Shown in pieces: positions 1 to 7,599 of a DNA stretch of 28,938 nucleotides. This stretch comes from CAZUCE01 sp964619265 (GTDB taxonomy: Bacteria; Planctomycetota; UBA1135; GCA-002686595): positions 1-28,938 of the forward strand of contig CAZUCE010000048.1 of the NCBI GenBank assembly GCA_964619265.1, given 5' to 3'. The position numbers were made by a program, and so were the translations under genes. Under the pieces are notes generated by a model. That model did not search any database. It saw nothing but the letters and a program-made list of their open reading frames with translations, and was not told the origin of the DNA. Each line of letters begins with the position of its first letter. Positions within the stretch are counted from its first letter, which is position 1.

Positions 1-37
1 TTCCCCCCCCCTGCGCCCCCTGCGGCGTCCTCCCTTC

Positions 38-2878
38 TTGAGCCGGCAAACGCTTCGCCGCGATCTCGGCCTGGCCTGGCTCCTCGGGCTGATGCTCGCC
101 TGCCTTCCGCTTCGCGAAGGCCTGCTCAAGCCCGGGGACCGGACACTTCTGGCCCCCGATACGGCTTCGGTGCATCTGCCCTGGAGCCCGCACCTTCCGG
201 CTCTGGATGCGGGGGGTCAACGGCCGCGAAATCCGGGGCTGTCGGATCAGGCACTGTTCTTTTATCCCTACCAGCGATTCGTCCTCGAAGGCTGGCTGCG
301 GACCCTGCGCGAGCGGGATCTCGGACATGCGCCCCTGTGGAACCCGCAGATCAACCTGGGTGTCCCGGCGCTTGGCAATCCGCAGGCGGGGGTGCTCGAC
401 CCGCAAGTTCTGGGGCTGTTGCCCCTGGTGGCCGCCTTCGGGGACCGCGGCTTTCATCTGGGCAGCCTCCTGGTTGGCGTTCTGCGGCTTGCGGCAGCTG
501 CCGCGGGGGCCTTTCTGCTCGCCCGCAGGCTGGGCCTTTCACGCTCGGGCGCCACGCTGTCGGCCGCTGGATTTGGACTCTCGGGTTTTTCGGTGGCCTG
601 GCTGGGGCACGCGCTCGGACACGTCACTCCTTTTCTGCCCTGGATGCTGCTATGCGTTGAGCGCTCGACCGGCGCGCGGCCGGGGCGCGCCGTCGCGTGG
701 CTAGGCCTCTTGTTTGCTGGCTCGATCTACGCCGGCCATCCCGAGACTTCGTTTTACGCGGGCGCTGCGACCGGGCTCTACGCACTGACCTTGTTCAGCC
801 GCAACCGGCGTGCTGCCTGGTTGTCTCTCGGGGCCCTGGTTGCCGGAGCCCTGTTGAGCCTGCCGATGGTGCTCCCGTTCCTTGAGTACCTGTCCCTGTC
901 CGGCGCCAAGGCCGCGCGATCGAGAACCTTGGCTCGACCTGTTCCGGATTTCGTCGCGCTGGGGGCGATCGCTCTCGCACTGGTCGCCCTCGGCGGCTTG
1001 CGCGCGCCCGCCCGGGCTGAACAAAGCACCGGTCCGGTCGATCTTCGCCGCTGGGTTGCAGCGGGGATGGTGGTCGTGGGATTGCTGACGCTGCTCGCTT
1101 CGCGGGGTCTCGCCGAGAATGCCGGTTTGACTCTGGTGGCCGACCTGCTCGGCCGTCCGGGATTCGGCGATGGCTATGCGGGGTCGGGCTCCTACCCCGA
1201 GGAAATCAGCGGTTTCCTTCCCGCCGGCCTCCTGGCGCTGGCCCTATCGGGAGCCTTCACGCGAGGCGGCACCCTTCCAGCCCGCGGGCTTTTTCTTGCG
1301 CTCGGATTCGGCGCGCTCGCCCTGGTTCTTCAATCGCCCGGTCTGCTCGAACTCAAGCGTTGGTTGCCCGTCGTCGGTCTGGGAGCGACCGTTCGCGCCG
1401 CGGTCGTTTCTTCCCTGTTCCTCTCCTTGCTGGCCGGAGAAGCGTTCGACCGAGCGGGACGCGGTGCCCGTTGTGCAGGAGCCTCCGTCGTGCTGGTTTT
1501 GTTCGCGGCATTGCTCGTGCCAGGCGGCTCGGAGATTCCCGAAGCCGTCGCCCCGGAGAGCGATGAGTTCGTCCAGTTTACGCAGGTTCCGGCTCCCGAC
1601 TTGTCCGGCCCGGCGGCGCAGCTCAAGGGTTGGATCGCCCCGGGCCTCTCGGTCAGCCGGGTCGCTCTGGCGGTCATCGCCGAAGGCGAAGATCCCGCGG
1701 ATGCGCTGGAAGTGCCCATCGAGCTGTACGACAGCACCACCGGTTTGGCACCGCCCGAAGTTCACTCGCCGCTGCCTGCGCCCGAGGGCGCGCGCGGCTT
1801 TAGCGCCGAGTACTTGCAGACGAACCGGCTCGCACCAGGACGTTGGACGTTCGAGCTGCGGCTCTACGGCGACGGTCCAGTGCCCATCGGTCGCCGCCTC
1901 GCTGCCGTCTCCACTCTCAATCGAAGCCCGCGTCCGTCGTGGCTCGGACTCGGCCTAGCGCTCGCTTCTGTTCTCGCGGTCTTGCTGCGTGGGCGCACCG
2001 CCGGTGCCGCGGTGGTGTTGTTGGTCGTCGCCCAGGCCCTGTGGTTCGCCGAGCGTCAGAACCCTGCGGTCCCCGTGGATGAGGCCTTCCCGCCAACCCG
2101 CACCGAAGCGCTGCTCGAGGCCGACCTCGGCCAGTATCGCTTCCTCTCCGACGCGGGGATTCTCCCGCCCTCGAGCGGCATGGTGCGGGGCCTGCGATCC
2201 CTCGACGGCTACGACGGTCTCGAGCCGTTCGAGTTCTCCGAGCTCAAGCTTCTGCTGCCCAAGCCGGGCAGCAGCGGGTTGCTTGGTTTTCATGCCCGAG
2301 GCGTGCAGCTCGAAGGCCCCATTTTCACCCTGTGCGCGGTCAGCCACCTGGTGCTGCGCTCGCCGATCGATCGGCCTGGCTGGCGCTTACTCGCGAGCCC
2401 GCCGGCCCTCGAGACCTTCGTTTATCGCTCGGAGGACCCGGCTCCGCTGGTTTACGTGGCTCCGGCCATCGCGCCGTTCGCCAAGGTCAAAGAGGACTGG
2501 CAGCGCGAAGGCACCTTCGATCCGCTCGGTGAAGCGATTTACGACGGAAAGTTCACGGTCGATCAGCCAGCGACCCGCGTGCAGTTCCGCGAACGTCAGC
2601 GCACATCCAGACGCATCGATCTTGAGGTCGAGCTGAACGGCGACGGTCTGCTGGGCTTCGCCGAACAGCACTACCCGGGTTGGCGCGCCACCGTCGATGG
2701 CAGCCCGGTCGAACTGGAGCGGGTCAATTTGTTTCACCGGGGCGTTGGTCTGGAAGCCGGAACACACCGCGTCGTGCTCAGCTACGTTCCAACGGGGTTT
2801 GCCGTGTCGCTTGGGCTAGCCCTGCTGGGCCTGTTGGTGCTGCTCGCCTTGTGGCGGGTGCGCGCTCCCAGCCGCTAG
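38..2878 (+). CDS. YfhO-like multi-spanning membrane protein (possibly 5'-partial)
   Basis: Large integral membrane protein of the YfhO/GT-C-like class; family members are linked to polyprenyl-phosphate-sugar-dependent glycosylation, but the substrate here is unknown. After a first membrane segment (about residues 11-25), an extracytoplasmic loop carries the family-like pattern SDQALFFYPYQRF (about 68-80) followed by PLWNPQINLG and NPQAGVLDP. Many hydrophobic helices follow to about residue 500, then a beta-rich soluble insert, further helices near 640-670, and a C-terminal extracytoplasmic domain with HYPGWRATVDG, typical of the end of YfhO proteins, before a last helix. The TTG at 38 is the first start in view, but the frame stays open to the window edge, so the true start may lie upstream; Met19 is another candidate. 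The stop overlaps the stop of the convergent ligase gene. Family assignment is good; function is inferred. Confidence 0.8.
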   Translation: MSRQTLRRDLGLAWLLGLMLACLPLREGLLKPGDRTLLAPDTASVHLPWSPHLPALDAGGQRPRNPGLSDQALFFYPYQRFVLEGWLRTLRERDLGHAPLWNPQINLGVPALGNPQAGVLDPQVLGLLPLVAAFGDRGFHLGSLLVGVLRLAAAAAGAFLLARRLGLSRSGATLSAAGFGLSGFSVAWLGHALGHVTPFLPWMLLCVERSTGARPGRAVAWLGLLFAGSIYAGHPETSFYAGAATGLYALTLFSRNRRAAWLSLGALVAGALLSLPMVLPFLEYLSLSGAKAARSRTLARPVPDFVALGAIALALVALGGLRAPARAEQSTGPVDLRRWVAAGMVVVGLLTLLASRGLAENAGLTLVADLLGRPGFGDGYAGSGSYPEEISGFLPAGLLALALSGAFTRGGTLPARGLFLALGFGALALVLQSPGLLELKRWLPVVGLGATVRAAVVSSLFLSLLAGEAFDRAGRGARCAGASVVLVLFAALLVPGGSEIPEAVAPESDEFVQFTQVPAPDLSGPAAQLKGWIAPGLSVSRVALAVIAEGEDPADALEVPIELYDSTTGLAPPEVHSPLPAPEGARGFSAEYLQTNRLAPGRWTFELRLYGDGPVPIGRRLAAVSTLNRSPRPSWLGLGLALASVLAVLLRGRTAGAAVVLLVVAQALWFAERQNPAVPVDEAFPPTRTEALLEADLGQYRFLSDAGILPPSSGMVRGLRSLDGYDGLEPFEFSELKLLLPKPGSSGLLGFHARGVQLEGPIFTLCAVSHLVLRSPIDRPGWRLLASPPALETFVYRSEDPAPLVYVAPAIAPFAKVKEDWQREGTFDPLGEAIYDGKFTVDQPATRVQFRERQRTSRRIDLEVELNGDGLLGFAEQHYPGWRATVDGSPVELERVNLFHRGVGLEAGTHRVVLSYVPTGFAVSLGLALLGLLVLLALWRVRAPSR

Positions 2879-5244
2879 TCGTGCGAGGGGCTGTCCGCCG
2901 CGGGAGAACCCGCGAACTCGGGCAGCAGCGCGGGGCGCGGGAATTGTCCAGGAGTTGCCGGGGCCTGTCCGATCGCCAGGCGCTCGCTGGCGGCGCGCTC
3001 GACCTCGATCAGCGGTGAGCCGAGGCGATTCCCGGCGCGCGAGTAGCGTTCGGCTTGGCGATAGGTCCGCAGCGCGGTCTCGAAGTCGCCGCGGGCCGCG
3101 TGGTCCCGGGCCCACAGATGGTAGGCCAGCGAGCGCAAGGCGCCGGCCAGCGCCGGGTCGGGCTCGGTCTTGGACCAAGCGTCCGCGTGTTCTGGAAACG
3201 GATCGGGTTGGCCTTCCAGTTCGGCGACGATCGACAGCACGACTTCGGGGGCGAGCCAACCTTCGAGCTGAGCTTCTAGGGCGAGCGAGCGACGGGCTTC
3301 TTGGTTGTGAAGGTGCTCGTCGTCGCGGAGCAGCTGCTCGGCCAGGACCGGATTGCCGAATTCAAGTTCGGCGCGAACCGCATTGAAGCGCAGCGACGCG
3401 TTGTCCGGGTCGAGGTCGAGGGCTTCTTGGAAAGCGTTCTGGGCTTCCGATGCGCGCCCTCCGCGGGCGGCCAGCACGCCAACTTGCAAGAGGCCTTCGA
3501 CCGAATGGGGGCGGATCGAACGGAACCGCTCCCAAAGCAGGCTGCGAGCTCCGTCGAGATCCGCGTCTGGCGGTAGATCGACGCTGTGTCCCAGCTGCTC
3601 AAGCAACGGCGTGGCACCCTCGCGGATGGCCTCGATGGGGGACGCGGCGCGTTCCCCGAGCGCACGGGCCGTGAGCGACAGAAGTAGCGGCGAGTCCGGA
3701 CGCATGGAAAGCCCGCGAGCGAGGCTTGCGTCCCGCCGTTCCAGGTTGCTGATCAGCGCCGATGTGGAGATCGCCGGTTGGACGAGTGTCGCGCGAGCTT
3801 CCGTGGCCCTGGCCAGCGCGAGTCCGTGTCCGTGAAGGCCAAGGGCGCGGGGCAGGAGAGCGAGCACGATCAGGGCGGCGATCCAGGTACGGGTCGATCG
3901 CCAGGGACGCGAGCCGGCGGGCGGGCGCGCAAGCAGCATGCCCCCCAAGGTTGCGGCGACGAAGGAGCTTCCCGGATGCACGAGCAGCGGACCGTGGGCC
4001 GCAGCCGCCGTCCACAGGCCAAGCGTGGCGGCACCGGCCGCGGCAAGAGCGATCTCCTTTTGTTTCAGGGCGCGCAGGGCCCCTAGCGCAATCGCCAAGG
4101 ACAGGGCGATCCAGCTCGCTCCGCCGATCGGTCCGAAGTCGCACAGGGCCTGCAGCCAATCGTTGTGGGCGTGGTCGACCTCGGACAACTGCGAACCCTC
4201 GCGCACCAGGCGCGAGGCGTCCAGTTCGGCTCGTTCGCGGTAAGGCGGGAAGCTGGCCGCGAACTGTCCTGGTCCGGCGCCGAGTAGGCCGGCATCGGCG
4301 GCCATTTGAGCGGTGGCGCCCCAGACGCCAAAGCGAACCGGCAGGCCGCCGAACACTTGGCTCCAGCGCGGCTTGTCCATCGCGGTCTCAGCTTCGCGGC
4401 CGGCTTCCGAATCGGTGGCCAAGGCGAAGCGGGCCTCGGCGGCGTGCACAACGTCCGCACTCGGGCCGCGGTCGCTGAGCGAGGCGATGCCGAGGAACAG
4501 GACGCCGGCAGCCATCGCGGACAATGCCGAACGCAGGGCGCGAACCTCGCGCGGCCAGGTTCCCAGCAAGACGCTGGCAACCAGCGCCGCGACCAGCGCG
4601 ACCAAAGAGGTGACCACCGGCGCGAGCAGCGCGTGGGCGACGGCCAGCCCAAAGGCCACGAAGCCAAGCACGCGCGGTAGGCCGCGACGGGCGATCCCCA
4701 GCCAGGCTCCCGCGATCGCGCCAGGTAAGGCAAGTTGGGCGGTGGGTCCCGAGTTGCCGAGCGGGCCGGCGAGTCCGCCGCGATCGGAGTTCGACGCGAA
4801 TTGGATCAGGGCGGGCGCCAGAGTGAGCACGCACAGGGCGGCGAGTCCTTGCACGAACACCCGCCGGCCGTTGCGATCGAGCGCGGCGCCACCGAGGGCT
4901 GCGGGGACCCAGGTGGCCGCCAGCAGCAGCAGTCGATCCCGTTCGAAGGTGTCGGTCGATTCGAGGACGCCGAAGACAGCGAGCAACAAGACGACCGAAG
5001 GGGGGGCCGCGAACCACGCCGCCCGGCTGAGGCGCGGGCGGGCGCCGCTGATCCAGAGTGTGAGCACCAGCGGAAGCGCAGCCAGCAGAGCCAGGGCCGT
5101 CCCGGTGATGTGCGGGAGTGGATCGGTGCCCGGAATCCAGCGCGGTACCGGCCACACGAGGGCAAACGGCGGAATGAGCAGCGTGAACGGCAGGAGCCGT
5201 TCGAGCCACTGGGTGTCGGTGCGTTCGGGCGCTGGCGCGGTCAT
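2875..5244 (-). CDS. O-antigen ligase/polymerase-like membrane protein with C-terminal TPRs
   Basis: 789-aa inner-membrane protein resembling the O-antigen ligase (Wzy/WaaL/PglL-like) superfamily. Hydrophobic helices run from about residue 18 to 255. A large extracytoplasmic loop (about 255-375) contains GLLGAGPGQF (319-328) and HAHNDWLQALCDFGPIGG (358-375), the signature of this superfamily including its key His. More helices lie at about 375-460. The C-terminal third is soluble and helical with TPR-like units (for example SEAQNAFQEALDLDPDNASL and FETALRTYRQAERYSR). Such ligase-TPR fusions are common in Planctomycetota. The natural role would be glycan polymerisation or transfer outside the inner membrane; the acceptor is unknown. 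Start is the ATG at 5244, with no strong Shine-Dalgarno site. It converges on the YfhO-like gene with a 4-bp overlap, suggesting a shared surface-glycan locus, which is inference. Confidence 0.82.
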   Translation of the reverse strand: MTAPAPERTDTQWLERLLPFTLLIPPFALVWPVPRWIPGTDPLPHITGTALALLAALPLVLTLWISGARPRLSRAAWFAAPPSVVLLLAVFGVLESTDTFERDRLLLLAATWVPAALGGAALDRNGRRVFVQGLAALCVLTLAPALIQFASNSDRGGLAGPLGNSGPTAQLALPGAIAGAWLGIARRGLPRVLGFVAFGLAVAHALLAPVVTSLVALVAALVASVLLGTWPREVRALRSALSAMAAGVLFLGIASLSDRGPSADVVHAAEARFALATDSEAGREAETAMDKPRWSQVFGGLPVRFGVWGATAQMAADAGLLGAGPGQFAASFPPYRERAELDASRLVREGSQLSEVDHAHNDWLQALCDFGPIGGASWIALSLAIALGALRALKQKEIALAAAGAATLGLWTAAAAHGPLLVHPGSSFVAATLGGMLLARPPAGSRPWRSTRTWIAALIVLALLPRALGLHGHGLALARATEARATLVQPAISTSALISNLERRDASLARGLSMRPDSPLLLSLTARALGERAASPIEAIREGATPLLEQLGHSVDLPPDADLDGARSLLWERFRSIRPHSVEGLLQVGVLAARGGRASEAQNAFQEALDLDPDNASLRFNAVRAELEFGNPVLAEQLLRDDEHLHNQEARRSLALEAQLEGWLAPEVVLSIVAELEGQPDPFPEHADAWSKTEPDPALAGALRSLAYHLWARDHAARGDFETALRTYRQAERYSRAGNRLGSPLIEVERAASERLAIGQAPATPGQFPRPALLPEFAGSPAADSPSHD

Positions 5245-5248
5245 GGGT

Positions 5249-5310
5249 TCGGGGCCGGCGAGAGAAAGGTCGGGGCCGGCGGGAGAGCGGTCGAGGCCGG
5301 CCGAAGGGTC
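5249..5310. repeat. three degenerate 21-nt tandem repeats upstream of the ligase-like gene
   Basis: Three adjacent imperfect copies of a roughly 21-nt unit beginning TCGGGGCCGGC (5249-5269, 5270-5290, 5291-5310) lie directly before the ATG of the ligase-like gene. The period is a multiple of three, so on the minus strand it would read as heptapeptides, but there is no ATG, GTG or TTG in that frame just upstream. I treat it as leader sequence. The rest of the 5245-5489 gap shows no gene or clear terminator. Confidence 0.4.
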
Positions 5311-5489
5311 TGGTCTCAGACGATGAAGGGCCGCCGAGTCTTCCCCCTCGGAACCTCGATTCTACGAGCCGCCGCCTCCCAGAGGGCGCTCAGGGGCGCG
5401 ACTGCCAGGGGTCATGCTCCGGGCGGGCAGCTCTGCACCGATCCCCGAGCCCATCTTGGGACAAGCCGGGGTCCCGGTCGAGGTGGCGA

Positions 5490-6419
5490 TCAGGAAGAAG
5501 GGGACGCTGATTCGGTGCCGAGCAGCGCGTCGACGAAGGCGCTCGGCTCGAACACCTCAAGACCCTCGAGGGACTCGCCGGTACCCAGATAGCGGACCGG
5601 AAGGCCAAGGGCGGAGCGGATCCCGAAGACCGATCCACCGCGGGCGGTGCCGTCGAGCTTGGCCACCACCAGGCCGCCGACGTCTACCGACGCGGTGAAC
5701 TGTTTGGCCTGGGCGATGGCGTTTTGGCCGTTGGTTCCGTCGATGACGAGGATCGTCTCGTCGACCGATCGCTCGAGGCGCTTCTCGATGACTCGGCGGA
5801 CCTTCTCGAGCTCGGCCATCAAGTTGGTTTGGGTGTGCAGCCTCCCCGCGGTGTCGACCAGCAGCAGGTCCCAGTTCTCGCGGACCGCGCGATCGGTAGC
5901 GTCGAAGGCGACCGCCGCCGGATCCGCGCCCTCGTTTGAGCGGACCAACTCGGCACCGGTGCGACCAGCCCAGATTTCTAGCTGATCGGCAGCCGCCGCG
6001 CGAAACGTGTCGCAAGCCGCGATGCCAACCTTGTGCCCGGCTTGCACGAATCGCGCGCTGAGCTTGGCGATCGAGGTTGTCTTTCCCGATCCGTTGACCC
6101 CAACGACCAGGACCACGGTGGGCTGCGCGGTGACGACGAGTTCCGCGGTGTCGGTTTGCAGTCGATCGAGCAGTTCGGTGCGCAGGAATTCGCGCAGTTG
6201 CTCTTCGCCCTTCAATTCACCGCGGCGATGCTTGCGAGTGGCCTGCTGGACGAGCTCGCTCGCCAGGGTTCCGAGATCGGCCGTGTACAGCACGTCCTCG
6301 AGCTCGCTGAGCAGTTCGTCATCGATCTCTCGCCCGCCCCGAAACAACCCGCTGAGGCCGTCCGAGATGGCGGTGCGCGTCTTGGTGAGACGATTTTTGA
6401 GTCGATCGAGCAGTCCCAT
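5490..6419 (-). CDS. ftsY: signal recognition particle receptor FtsY
   Basis: SRP-family GTPase that receives ribosome-nascent chain complexes bound to Ffh and passes them to the SecYEG translocon at the inner membrane. The 309-aa protein has a short N domain (about 1-95, starting MGLLDRLKNRL) without the long acidic A domain of E. coli FtsY. The NG GTPase domain shows the P loop GVNGSGKTT (107-115), DTFRAAA (137-143), DTAGR (189-193), the specificity motif AKLDGTARGG (253-262) and GTGE (279-282). Only a short polar tail follows. It starts with ATG at 6419, 33 bp after the nusB stop, so it is probably the third gene of a ribH-nusB-ftsY transcript. All key GTPase motifs are present. High confidence. 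Confidence 0.97.
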   Translation of the reverse strand: MGLLDRLKNRLTKTRTAISDGLSGLFRGGREIDDELLSELEDVLYTADLGTLASELVQQATRKHRRGELKGEEQLREFLRTELLDRLQTDTAELVVTAQPTVVLVVGVNGSGKTTSIAKLSARFVQAGHKVGIAACDTFRAAAADQLEIWAGRTGAELVRSNEGADPAAVAFDATDRAVRENWDLLLVDTAGRLHTQTNLMAELEKVRRVIEKRLERSVDETILVIDGTNGQNAIAQAKQFTASVDVGGLVVAKLDGTARGGSVFGIRSALGLPVRYLGTGESLEGLEVFEPSAFVDALLGTESASPSS

Positions 6420-6452
6420 GGGTCGCGTTCGAGAATTCTGAAAGGGGGAACC

Positions 6453-6971
6453 CTAGGGCTCCGTTCCGAGCGTTTCGGGACGTTCCGCGCCCGAGTTCTT
6501 GGGCTTGGAGCTCTCGGGCTGGCGATCTGTGGGCTCGTGGGCCGCCGCGCCGTCTTTGGACTCGCGCTTGGGCGCACGATCCTTGATGCGGTCGAGGACC
6601 CCGTTGATGAAGCTGCCCGACTGCGCCGTGGAGAAGCGTTTGCCCAGTTCGATCGCCTCGTTGATCGATACCTTCGGCGGAATGTCGTCGCAGCAGAGGA
6701 TTTCGTAGGCGGCGAGCCGCAAGACGTTGCGATCTACGACCGCCATGCGCGAGATGTTCCAGTTTTGAGCGACGGTCGCGATTTCTTCGTCGAGCCTCTG
6801 GCGCTCGCGTTGGGTTCCGAGCACCAGGTGCTTGGCGAAATCCCGTGCCCCCTGGGCCGATTCCATCTCGCCCAAGCGTCGATCCAGGTCTTCGAGGATT
6901 TCGGACCCCAGCAGGTCGACCTGATACAGAACTTGGAGCGCGAGTTCGCGCGACCGGGTTCGCTGCTTCAT
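6453..6971 (-). CDS. nusB: transcription antitermination factor NusB
   Basis: NusB binds boxA RNA with NusE/S10 and supports processive transcription of rRNA operons. The 172-aa protein begins MKQRTRSRELALQVLYQVD, the usual N-terminal helix, and contains DRNVLRLAAYEIL, IPPKVSINEAIELGKRFS and SGSFINGVLDRI (about 80-130), all hallmarks of the all-helical NusB fold. A charged, probably disordered tail of about 40 residues (from RAPKRESKDG on) is longer than usual. The frame remains open far upstream, but that part overlaps ribH; the ATG at 6971 overlaps the ribH stop as ATGA and fixes the start. The ribH-nusB order is widely conserved in bacteria. Confidence 0.96.
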   Translation of the reverse strand: MKQRTRSRELALQVLYQVDLLGSEILEDLDRRLGEMESAQGARDFAKHLVLGTQRERQRLDEEIATVAQNWNISRMAVVDRNVLRLAAYEILCCDDIPPKVSINEAIELGKRFSTAQSGSFINGVLDRIKDRAPKRESKDGAAAHEPTDRQPESSKPKNSGAERPETLGTEP

Positions 6972-7471
6972 CGCCCGACCTCTTCGGCCCGGCGGAGAGC
7001 GCCGAGGACTTCGACGGCTGCCCGTGCGACTTCGCGGCCCTTGTCCTGACCGCCTTCGGATTCGCAAAGGGCGCGGGCGCGGGCCTGCTCGAGGTTGTTG
7101 GGCGTTAGGACGCCGAAGAGCACGGGCTTCTCGGCGCTGAGCCCGACTGTCTGGAGCGCATGGGCCACCGAAGCCGAGATGTAGCGGTCGTGATCGGTTT
7201 CGCCGCGCAAGACGAGACCGAAGCACAAGACCGCATCTACGTCCTCGCGCTGGGCCAGGCGCTGGGCCACGATCGGGAGCTCGAAGGCGCCGGGCACGGT
7301 GACCTCCAACCAGTGCTCGTCCTTCAGGCCGGATTCGGCCAAGACGGCCCGGGCCGAGTCGCGCATCGCATCGATCAGCTCGGCGTGGTAGGTCGAGCGG
7401 ACGCAGGCTACGCGCGTCCCGGGCTTGAGGAGATCGCCGGTGGGGCGGGGGTCGTCCGAGCTTCTTGCCAT
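6968..7471 (-). CDS. ribH: 6,7-dimethyl-8-ribityllumazine synthase (RibH)
   Basis: Cytoplasmic enzyme of riboflavin synthesis; it condenses 5-amino-6-ribitylaminouracil with 3,4-dihydroxy-2-butanone 4-phosphate to form lumazine. The 167-aa product shows the substrate-binding motif PGAFELP (60-66), the loop GLVLRGETDHDRYI (85-98) with the conserved catalytic His, and FGVLTPNN (119-126). Length is normal for the family with a short N-terminal extension. An in-frame GTG at 7498 would add nine residues. I prefer the ATG at 7471 because a TATACT box at 7512-7517 would place transcription start near 7505, leaving almost no leader for the GTG. No FMN riboswitch was seen upstream. The other rib genes are not in the window. 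The stop overlaps the nusB start by 4 bp. Confidence 0.95.
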   Translation of the reverse strand: MARSSDDPRPTGDLLKPGTRVACVRSTYHAELIDAMRDSARAVLAESGLKDEHWLEVTVPGAFELPIVAQRLAQREDVDAVLCFGLVLRGETDHDRYISASVAHALQTVGLSAEKPVLFGVLTPNNLEQARARALCESEGGQDKGREVARAAVEVLGALRRAEEVGR

Positions 7472-7511
7472 GGGGGAGGCACCCTGGGAAGTTCCCACCG
7501 GTGCGGGCGGG

Positions 7512-7517
7512 AGTATA
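7512..7517 (-). promoter_or_regulatory. candidate -10 box for ribH-nusB-ftsY
   Basis: Minus-strand TATACT matches the sigma-70 -10 consensus in five of six positions within the 128-bp gap before ribH. A start about 7 nt downstream would give a leader of roughly 35 nt to the ATG at 7471. No good -35 hexamer stands out, so this is tentative. Confidence 0.3.
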
Positions 7518-7599
7518 GGTCAGCCGGAGGCTCGGGAGCGGGCCCGTGTTCCCGAGAACTCGCCCACCCGGTGCTTTCTGCCGCAGCCGGGCCCAGGCG

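Noticed and set aside
7472..7599. FMN riboswitch before ribH
   Set aside because: The conserved RFN-element segments and multi-helix layout are not present in the 128-bp gap.
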